From NCBI GenBank assembly GCA_021442155.1, contig JAKCPB010001397.1:19760-83759 (forward strand): DNA of 64,000 bases, read 5' to 3'. The position numbers were made by a program, and so were the translations under genes. The notes beneath the pieces were generated by a model. It saw nothing but the letters and a program-made list of their open reading frames with translations. It was not told the origin of the DNA and did no database searches. This document shows, in pieces, positions 46,850-56,600 of this stretch (its first letter is position 1; each line of letters opens with the position of its first letter). The stretch comes from Cymbidium sinense (lineage: Eukaryota > Streptophyta > Magnoliopsida > Asparagales > Orchidaceae).

Positions 46850-49800
46850 GAATCTAACATATGGCAAACCAAATTTATCTAAATTAGACAAACCACTTAA
46901 ATGCTTAAGAATATTAGCATTGGTAAACAAAGTAAAGTCTAAGAGATCGCACCCCAAACTAGCTAAAAAATCAACACAAGAGTTACCTTCTCTTAAAATA
47001 TGTGTAATTTTAAAAGAAAGTTTAGGGATAATAGCTATAATATTTTTAATTAAATAGAAAAGTGCAGCATTACCCTTATGGTTAGAATTGATCTTAGCAA
47101 CAAACATTTTAGCATTAGATTCCAACCAAATAGCATGAAAATTTCTCTCCAAACAAAGCTTAAGAGCATAAAAAATAGCCATCAATTCAACAAAATAATT
47201 GATTTAGTAGAAGAGGAGTGGAAAATGCAAAGATAATATTCCCATGATTGTTTTTGAAAATACCACCACAACGACTTGTTTATGTGCAACATCCATCGGT
47301 ATTAATTTTAATGCAACAATTAGAGGCTTAATCTAATGAATAATTTTATATTTAGAGATGAGTCACAATATGGAAAATGGATACCCAATTTAGAGGCAAT
47401 AAACATACACCCTCTAAAATTAGTACTCTTGAGAAGAACACCTTATGTAAAGAAGAAATCTTTTCTTTAGATAGCAATAATCCTCTTATGGTTCATAGGC
47501 ACATCACGATGTTTAGCATCATTTCTATCAAGCTAAATAAACTAAATCAAAGTAATAGCCACCACAATTTTGATAAGCCCTTTAACAATATTAAGACAAT
47601 AAGCATCCAGATGTTGCATTAACATTAAATTGCCATTTAAATAACTTAAATTATATAAATCCTCATACCAACCCCAAAATTTAGTGGCAATGGAACCATT
47701 AACAAAAACATGATTAGCATTCTCAATATTAAAACAACACATGCATTTGGAAGGTAGATAAAAACCTTTGTCCCAAAGTAAAGAGTCAACAACAATATAA
47801 TCCCTTAAAATTCTCCACACAAGAATAGAGTAAGAAGTAGGAATAATATTATTCCAAATTTAAAGAAAAATAGTAGAAGTTGATTTTTTTAACTTTAACA
47901 TAATGCCAAGTATCTTTAAATGAAAATTCTCCATTACTAGAAAATTTAAAATAATTTGATCCAAAAAATTACTATCAATAAGAATATTAATGATGTTATT
48001 ACAAATGAAAGAAGGAATCAACTCATTTAAAAACGAGAAATTCCATTCCCCATTACAAATAAAATGACTAACTTTCAAAGAAGAAGTAGAATGGTTATTA
48101 ACCAAAGAATCAATGGAAAAGTCCCCGATCTAGTTATCTTGCCAAAAGAAGAAGACTCATTATTAATCCCCAAAAAATGAGAGGTTCCACTTTCCATTTA
48201 ATATCATAGAGCCATTTTCAAACAATAGAATCACCATGTTTATAATTGCAAATCAAAGGATGCTTACCTTTGTAATATTTAAATTTCATAAATTTGGCCC
48301 AAGAATTTCATTTTTTTAAAATTCCACCAAAGTTTATAAGAAAAACATTGGTGGAGTCCATCAAAGATCACCCAAGGCCACCTTCATAAATAGTACTACA
48401 CATATTGGACCAAGAAGTCCAATGAAGACTTTTTGAATTCCTAGAACCCCAAAAAAAGTTATTTAAAAGTCTTTTAATCCAGATAAGAATAAGAGAAGTA
48501 GGAACAATATTAAGCAACATATAAAAAGGAAGAGAATAAAGAATACTTTTAATAACAATTAATCTACCACCAAAAGATAAAAAAAAAAAAAAAATTCAAG
48601 GGTAGAAATTTTATTTTGAATATTATGAATTACCTCATCAAAGAGATGGGATCTCCTATGATATAAAGGGGAGCCTAAATATTTAATAGGAAGATTTTGA
48701 TGAGAAAAACTAGTGATATCCTTTATTTTATTAATTCTATGAACAAAATAGAAGTAGAAGTGACAAAATAACTTTTATGACTAATCAAAAGGCCACTTTC
48801 CTTTTCAAATTTATTTAAAAAAACCCAGTTTTTAACATAATGTAAATGCCATTACAAAATATTATGAAATCATCAAAAAAGCTTAAATGAGAGATAGCCA
48901 AACCAACAAGATTCTGAAATACATACTAGAATTCTTCTAAAAAAGATTAAGCCAACAAGACAAATATTCAATCGTAATAAAAGTGACAGAAAGAGGGTCA
49001 CCTTGTCTATACCTTGAGAGGAATTAAGGAAACCAAAGTTTTTTACAATTGATAACTAATGAAAACCAAACATTTCTAATTATATTGTTAACCAAAGAAA
49101 CAAAATGATTAGAAAACCAAATAAAGTTAAAATGCTATTAAGAAAATCCCAAGAAATGTTATCATAAGCTTTGTGATGTCAAGCTTAAAAGTAAATTGCC
49201 ACCTCTAGTTTTAACATTCAAATCATAAATCAATTCTTGAACAAGCAAGATGTTATCTAAAATAGTTCTATATTTCACAAAGCCGGTTTGATTAGAGAGA
49301 TAATCTTAAAAACATACTAAGCCTATTAGTCAAAATTTTAGAAATCAATTTATTGAAAAGGTACAAAGACTAGTAGGTCTAAAGTCATTCCAAAAGTCAA
49401 GAGTATCTTTCTTAAAATAAGAATAATAGAAATGCTAGTAAAATATATAGGAATAGAATTCATTTCAGAAAAAATCCTCAATAACATTAAAAAGATCAAA
49501 TTTAATAATGAACCAAGCTTTTTGAAAGAATAAAGTAGTGTAACTATCTGGCCCTACAATAAAATTAGCATTTATGCCATTAAGAATATTAAAAATTTCC
49601 TCATCATAAGGAGTAACCAAGGACTCATTATCCCTTATAGACATAATAGAATCGATGATAGAGGGATTGGATTAATGCTCAAGATGATAATTTTTATTTA
49701 AAAGATCTTTAAAATAATTAAGAGCGAAGAAAATATTTTCTCTTTTTTGGTATGCTAAGAACTATCAAAGTACTTGATTTTATGAATGTGACCAAGAACT

Positions 49801-50877
49801 CTCCTTTTCATTACCAAAGCTTGAAAATATTTAGTGTTTCTTTCTCCTTCAAAAAGATGCTTAGAGGCAACCTTTTGTATCCAATAAGTCTTCTCCATAT
49901 CCTGAAACTTAATGAGATTATCTTTAGCTTCAGTATGATTATAACAAAAAGAAGAATCAGTAATAATAATTTCTTCCAAATCTTTCACCTTTTGTTCCAT
50001 ATTCTTGATATTATCAAAAGATTTTAAAATAGTTTATATTCCACTAAGTGATATTATGCTTAAGCCTTTTAAGCTTAAGCCAAAACCTCATCATACCAAA
50101 TGCAAAATCATCGAGAGAAAGAGGAGCACCTAATTATAAGCATTAACATCAAGAAAACTTTTATCTTGTAACCACATATTTTGAAAACAAAATTTTTAAT
50201 GATATTATTCTTATGAACAACTTCTTTAATAGAAATAAAAAGAGGAGCATGATCCGAGAGAGTTCTACTAAGATGCTCCACCAAAGTTAATGGCCAACGA
50301 TTTAACCAATAATTACTAAATAAGGCATGATCCAACTGTTGCCACAATCTATGATTATTCCAAGTAAATTGAGAACCAATGAAACCAACATTATGAAGAT
50401 TTCAATCCAAAATCATAATTGCAAAATCTTCCATTGAATGTAAATTTAGTAAAGAATCCCCTTTCCTTTCATTCAAAGAAAAGACCATATTGAAATCCCC
50501 ACAACAATAATCATTAATTAAACAAAACTAGATAATTGATCCCAAAGAATTCTCCTCTCTAACTTGTTACAAGCGCATAAACAAAAGAGCCAAAACCATT
50601 AATCACCAAAAAATAAAATATCCACATTAATAACTGAAAATCATTCATAACATAAATAGTAAGAGAATTATTCCAAAATAACCAAATCATTTTATTACTA
50701 TTGAAATAAAGTTGCTAAAACCAATCATCCTTCCGTCATGCATTATTTTAGAAGAAAAATTAAGAGGTTCAAGAATAATCAAGAAACCGCATTATAAATT
50801 CTGCAAAAATTCATAATTCTATTCCTAATAGCAAGAGTACCAATGCCTCTCTCATTCTAAATAAGAAAGTTAAACAT
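46850..50877 (-). pseudogene. LINE copy 5 ORF2: endonuclease, reverse transcriptase, zinc finger, RNase H (broken)
   Basis: The start is set at 50877, where the minus strand reads MFNFLI-stop-NERGIGTL, a damaged form of the WNVRG opening (Trp to TAG, Val to Glu). GDFNMVFSLNERKGDS near 50455-50505 and LSRTLSDHAPLFISI near 50215-50265 are endonuclease landmarks. The linker YWIQKVASKHLFEGERNTKY is near 49825-49890. Motif A (FKLDIT) near 49165-49185 has a one-base deletion before AYDNISWDF. Motif C is LSFFDDFIIF near 48862-48898. The zinc-finger part (CMCCFNIENANHVFVNG) is near 47695-47750. RNase H is at about 47185-46850 and contains HILREGNSCVDFLASLG. The order and spacing are those of plant L1-clade ORF2. 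Many stops mean no product. Confidence 0.9.
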
Positions 50878-50899
50878 TAATTTTTATTAGGAAAATAAA

Positions 50900-51900
50900 G
50901 AAGATTGAATAGATCTAGAAACTTTTAGGTGGATAATTTTAAACTATCTTTTTTTTCACAAAATAGTTTGAAAGATGGTCTCATTCTCCATTGATTCATC
51001 ATCAGAATAGTTTTATCATCATTATTAACAATATATTTAGGAGAAGATCTCATTTGAGAAGAAGATAAATACCTTTTATCCATTAAATGAGAATTATCAC
51101 TAAGCAAAGTACCATCGAATAAGTTCAAGAAGGGTAGAAACAGATTTATTAAGCAAACAAACACTTGTCAAGAAGCTACATACCATCATTCTTGCCCAAA
51201 TTCAAAGAAGATAAAACAATATTTTCATTTAAAGATTTTCTTAGGCGAAATAATAGAACCATTTTCTAGATTTTTAGCAACACAAATCTCCTTAGAATCT
51301 GAAACTAAAATAAAAAAATCATCAACTTGCAAATTTTTAGGAATAATAAAAATAATAGCAGTCGAAACCTGATTACTCTCCAAAATAGTTTCAGAAGCAT
51401 TTTTAATAAGTTTATCACTACCACTTACATTGGGAACAACATTAGAAACATTAGGAACAACATTAGAAACATCAATAATATCATTCATAACACCATTATC
51501 CTTTTCATTTAAAGTAATTTTTCTTTTATCACTTTTCAAATCTCCAATTTTTCTAGCAACCTTAGGATCTTTAACCACTTTCTTCCCAAGATGTGGATGA
51601 GTAAAAAACCATTCTAAGACATCATGTCCATGAGTTTTGCAATTATTGCAAGCTTCTAGTTTTCAATTTCCAAATCAGAGCACATTTTGAAGGTATGAAC
51701 AGGTTTAAAGAAATATCAAAGAAGTTGAAGAATCCTTACGATAAGGCATCTTTGAAGGATTTAGAGGCAAAAGGTTTAGCAAAGAATTGGAAGCCTGGGA
51801 ACAGCTGAGCATTTAGTTTTCCCAAGTATTCAATCGATGCTATGGAAAATGGTGCCACTTAAGAACAAACAAGGATCAAAGAAGAAACCAGAAATTTTTA
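50900..51900 (-). pseudogene. LINE copy 5 ORF1 remnant with damaged zinc knuckle
   Basis: Near 51615-51655 the minus strand reads EACNNCKTHGHDVLEW, a CCHC knuckle (C-x2-C-x4-H-x4-C) whose last Cys is Trp. It is followed by THPHLGKKVVKDPKVARKIG and an open stretch of 117 codons (51225-51578) containing the short repeat SNVVPNVSNVVPNV. The C-terminus (WRMRPSFKLFCEKKDSLKL) lies near 50925-51000. Upstream, FAKPFASKSFKDALS (about 51735-51785) could be the ORF1 beginning. The RNA-binding N-terminal domain usual in plant LINE ORF1 is not seen, so an internal deletion near 51660-51735 is likely. Confidence 0.68.
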
Positions 51901-52009
51901 AAACTAGCTCAAAATGATGAGAAAGAGAACGAAAGGAAAAGGATTCAAGAATTCGCTCAAGACGGAAAGGGTGAAAAGGTTTAGAGCTTTTGGTTTGGGG
52001 AGGGGTTAC

Positions 52010-53209
52010 TTTTTTTTAGTTTTTAGATTTTAAAATTGTTTTTTTTTGATTTTATTTTCTTTAGGTTTAGGGATTGGGTTTAAGTTTAGGGTTTATAGGT
52101 TTTTTAGGGTTTAGGGTTTAGGTTATATTTATTTATTTTATTTTTAAATTAAAAACTTTTAGGTAAGTTTATTAAATTTATTTTATTTATTTTAACAGGT
52201 TATTTTTTTATTTTATTTAGGTTTATTTTATATTTATTTAGTTTAGTTTATTTATTTTAGGTTTATTTATTTTAGTTTAGGTTTTTTATTTTAGTTTATT
52301 TTTTAGGTTTAGGTTTTCATTTAGGTTTATTTTTTTACTTTAGTTTTATTTTTATTTTATTTTTTGGTTTAGGTTTTATTTTTTATTTTTAGGTTTAGGT
52401 TTAGGTTATCATATTATTTTTTAAGGTTTAGGTTTTAGGTTTTTATTTTAGGTTTATTTTTAGGTTTTATTTTTCAATTTAGGTTTAGGTTTATTTTAGT
52501 TTATTTTATTTTATTTAGTTTAGGTTTAGTTTATTTTAGGTTTAGGATTATATTTTATTTATTATTTTAGTTTAGTTTATTTTGTTTATGTTATATTTTA
52601 ATTTTAGGTTTACTTTTATTAGTTTAGGGTTTAGGTTTTATTTTTTTTATTTTTTTTTTATTTATTTTAGGTTTATTTTGGTTTAGGTTTTTATTTAGTT
52701 TTATTTTATTTTATTTTAGGTTTATTTTATTTTTAATTTAGGTTTAGTTTTATTTTATTTAGGTTTTTATTTTTTTAGTTAGTTCAAGTATTTATTTATT
52801 TTTTTATATTTTATTTTAATTTTTTATTATATTTTTAAATTTTAGGTTTAGGTTTAGGTTTTAGTTTATGTTTTTATTTTATTTTATTTTTTTATTTTAT
52901 TTTGGTTTAGGTTTATTTATTTTATTTTATTTAGGTTTATTTAGTTTTAGGCTTTTTTTTAGGTATAGGGTTTAGTTTAGTTTAGTTTAGGGTATAGTTA
53001 GGGTTTTGGGTTTAGGGTTTAGGGTTTAGGGTTTTAGGGTTTAAGGTTTAGGGTTTAGGTTTTATGGTTTAGTTTTGGTTTAGGGTTTTAGGGTTTAGGA
53101 TTTTAGGTTTAGGTTTAGGGTTTAGTTTAGGATTTTAGGGTTTTAGTTAGGTTTAAGGTTTATGTTTTAGGTTTAGGGTTAGTTTTGTTTAGGGTATAAG
53201 GTTTTTGGG
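52010..53209 (+). repeat. Telomere-like higher-order satellite block
   Basis: A short mixed segment with TTTAGGG words, an anchor variant near 52145, T-rich DNA to about 52960, then TTTAGGG-like DNA up to GR-RBP copy 6. Confidence 0.93.
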
Positions 53210-53638
53210 TTTTTTTAATAGAGAACAAATTTATATTTAATATTTCTTCTTTTTGATTTCATCAACCAAGTAACACACCAAGTTTTCTAAGGCACAAGCG
53301 ATGAAATTGATCAAAAATGAGCACACAAAGAATAAATCAAAAATCTTAGATTACATCCTATTATAAAGAACAAGCAGATCAATTGGTAGATCTTGATTTC
53401 TCTAGTTCCCATCAAACCATCGAGGCCTCTCAAGTAGATCCACCATCATATCCCCATCTCCCTCCGATGGTAACCTTTGTTCCTCCCACCTCCATAACCA
53501 CCACCACCACCTCCATATCCACTAGAACCTCGGATCCCCCACCACTTTGATAATTGCCTCCACCTTGCCTCCACGCTAAATCTAAACTAAGGTTGGTTGA
53601 CAGTGATGTTCTTGTCATCAAGGTTCTGCCCATTCTTA
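53210..53638 (-). pseudogene. Glycine-rich RNA-binding protein retrocopy fragment, copy 6
   Basis: A T-run at about 53211-53217 precedes AATAGAGAACAAATTTA. The minus strand from 53636 gives KNGQNLDDKNITVNQP, the end of the RRM region, and then frame loss. The Gly-rich part lies at about 53470-53570, recognisable as GGN, GGY and GGG codons in shifting frames. The C-terminus near 53398-53440 is FDGN-stop-RN, with TAG in place of the Trp codon. Edges equal those of the other copies. A 67-codon minus frame here is rich in Met/Val because it is out of phase with the Gly codons. Confidence 0.9.
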
Positions 53639-56600
53639 GGGTTTAGGTTTATGTTTATTAGGTTTTAGGTTTTATGTTTATTTTTTTTATTTATTTAGTT
53701 ACTTTAGGTTTATACTTAAGGTTTAGAACTTAGGATTTTGGGTTTAAGGTTAGGGTTTAGGGTTTAAGGTTTAGGGTTTAAGGTTTTAGGGTTTATGCTT
53801 TTAGGTTTAGGGTTTAATGTTTGGGGTTTAGGGTTGTAGGTTTAGGGTTATAGGTTTAGGGTTTAGGATTTAGGGTTTATGGTTTTTTTATATTAAGTAA
53901 ACCGATAGGTTTAGGTTTAGTTAGTTTATTTAATTTATTTTTTTTAATTTTATTTTTATTTGGGTTTATTTTTTATTTTTCTTTAGTTCAGTTTATTTAT
54001 TTATTTTAGTTTATTTTTTAGGTTTAAGTTTATGTTTATTTTTTAGTTGAGAGTTATTTTTATTTTATTTTTTATTTTATCAATTTAGGTTTAGGTTTTT
54101 ATTTTATTTTTTTAGGTTTAGGTATTAGGTTTTTATTTTAGGTTTATTTTTAGGTTTTATTTTTTAGTTTAGGTTTATTTTTATTTTATTTTATGTAGTT
54201 TTAGTTTTAGTTTAGGTTTAGGTTTAGTTTATAGGTTTAGGTTTAGGTTTTATTTATCTTAGTTTGGGTGTGGGTTTGTTTTATTTTGTTTTTTTTAATT
54301 TTTTTTTGTTTAGGGTTTTATTTTTTATTTTTTAAGTTTTATTTTAGGTTTAGGTTTTATTTTATTTTATTTTAGGTTTATTTTAGATTTATTTTACATT
54401 TAGTTTTATTTTATTTTGGTTTTATTTTAGCTTATTTTATTTTTTTAGTTTGTTTTTTATTTTATTTTATTTTTTTTATTTAGGTTTTAGTTTATTTTCA
54501 TTTTATTTTTTTTTTATTTATTTTTTATTATATATATATATATTATTTTTAGGTTTTATTTTCTTTAGGTTTAGGTTTTTAGTTTTTTAGGGTTTAGTCT
54601 TTAGGATTTTAGCATTTTGGGTTTTGGGTTTAGGGCATAATGTTAGGGGTTTAACGTTTAGGGTTTAGTGTTAAGGCTATATAGGGTTTTAGGGTTTAGG
54701 GTTTAGAGTTAGCTTAGCTTAGTGGTTTTAAAATTAATTAAACTAGGTTTAGGTTTATTTCTTTATTTAGATTATATTTTATTAATTTTAGTTTTATTTT
54801 ATTTTTTATTTATGTTTATTTTTTTATTTAGTTTAGTTTATTTATTTTAGAGGGTTTTATTTTAGTTTATTTTTTAGGTTTAGGTTTAGGTTTAGGTTTA
54901 TTTTTTTGTTGAGTTTTATTTTTATTTTATTTTTTAAGTTTAGGTTTTATTTTATATATTTTTGGTTTAGGTTTAGGTTTTAGGTTTTTATTTTAAGTTT
55001 ATTACTAGGTTTTGGTTTATTTTTAGTTTATTTTATTTTATTTAGTTTAGGTTTAGGTTTAGGTTTAGTTTATTTTAGGTTTAAGTTTATGTTTTTTTTA
55101 TTTTAGTTTAGTTTATTTTAGTTTAGGTTTAGGTTTATTTTATTTTGTTTATTTTATTTTTAATTTAGGTTTAGGTTTTTTCTTGTTTGTGGTTTAGGTT
55201 TTATTTTTTATTTATTTTTTCATTTACTTTTTAGGTTTAAGTTTATATTTAGTTTTTATTTTATTTTAATTTAGGTTTATTTTAGGTTTATTTTATTTTT
55301 ATTTTATGTTTAGTTTTATTTTTTTTAGGTTTTTTATTCTTAGGTTTTTTTTAGCTTTCTTTAGATTTTTATTATTTTATTTTATTTTATTTGTATTAAT
55401 TTATTTTATTATATTTTTGGTTTAGGTTTAGGTTTTTATTTTATTTTATTTTTTTAATTTTATTTAGGTTTGGGTTTATTTATTTATTTTATTTTGGTTT
55501 TAGTTTAGGTTTTAGGTTTATGTTTAGCTTTGGTTTTTTATTTTATTTTGGTTTTTTTTTTATTTACTTTTAATTTTATTTTTTAGTTTAATTTTTAGGG
55601 TTTAGGTTTAGGGTTTAGGGATTAGGGTTTAGAGTTTTAGCATTTAGATTTTGGGGTTTAGGTTTAGGGTTAGTGTTTAAGGTTTAGTGTTTTGCTTTAG
55701 ATTTAGGTTTAGTTTAGTTTAGTTTAGGTTTTAGCTTAACATTTAGGGTTTAGTTTAAGTTTAAGGTTTATGGTTTTGGCTTTAGGTTTAGGGTTTTAAG
55801 TTTAGGTTTAGGGTTTAGGTTTTAGGTTTAGTTTTAGTTTAGGGTTTTTTAGGTTTTGGTTTGGGGTTTAGGTTTAGTTTTAGGTTAGGTTTTAGGTTTA
55901 GTTTAGGTTTTAGGTTAGTTTAAATTACAATTTTTTTTAGGGTTTAGGGTTTTATTTTAGGTTTATGTTTAGGGTTTAATTTTGGGAGGTTTAGTTTAGA
56001 TTTAGGGTTTAGGGTTTAGGATTTTTATTTTAAATTTATTAAACTAATAGGTTTAGGTTTATTTAGTGTATTTACTTTATTTTTTATTATTATGTTTATT
56101 TTATTTTTTATTTTTATTTAGGTTTATTTTTTAATTTTATTTTGTTGTTAATTTATTTTAGGTTTATTTATTTAAGTTTAGGTTTTTTACTTTAGTTTAT
56201 TTTTTTTAGGTTTAGGTTAGGTTTATATTTATTTTTTAGTTTATTTTTATTTTTATTTTATTTTTTAGTTTTAGGTTTTATTTTTATTTTTAGGTTTAGG
56301 TTTAGGTTTTATTTTTTATTTTTTAGGTTTAGGTTTAGGTTTTAGGTTTATTTATAAGTTTTATTTTTTAGTTTAGGTTTAGGTTTATTTTTAGTTTATT
56401 TCATTTTATTTAGTTTAGGGTTTATGTTTAGTTTATTTTTTATTTAGGTTTAGGTTTTATTTGTTTTCATTTAGGTTTGGGTTTATTTTATTTTGTTTAT
56501 TTTAGCATTAGGTTTCTTTTTTGTTTAGGGTTTAGGTTTAATTTTTATTTATTTTTAGGTTTAGGTTTTTATTTAGTTTTATTTTATTTTATTTTAAGTT

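Larger units (their letters stand above)
45881..52009 (-). mobile_element. LINE (L1-like) copy 5, longest copy, inactive
   Basis: The element spans about 6.1 kb on the minus strand. The left end has the tail complement (T-run 45881-45888) and GGCAATAAAATTTTCCC on the minus strand. The right end at about 52009 starts with a C-rich leader (CCCCTCCCCAAACC), which looks like a 5' untranslated region, so this may be the only copy reaching the true 5' end. In 5' to 3' order: leader, ORF1 remnant (50900-51900), ORF2 (46850-50877) and a 3' untranslated part of about 1 kb. ORF1 seems internally deleted, because the distance from the leader to the zinc knuckle is too short for the usual N-terminal domain. 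Confidence 0.92.
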
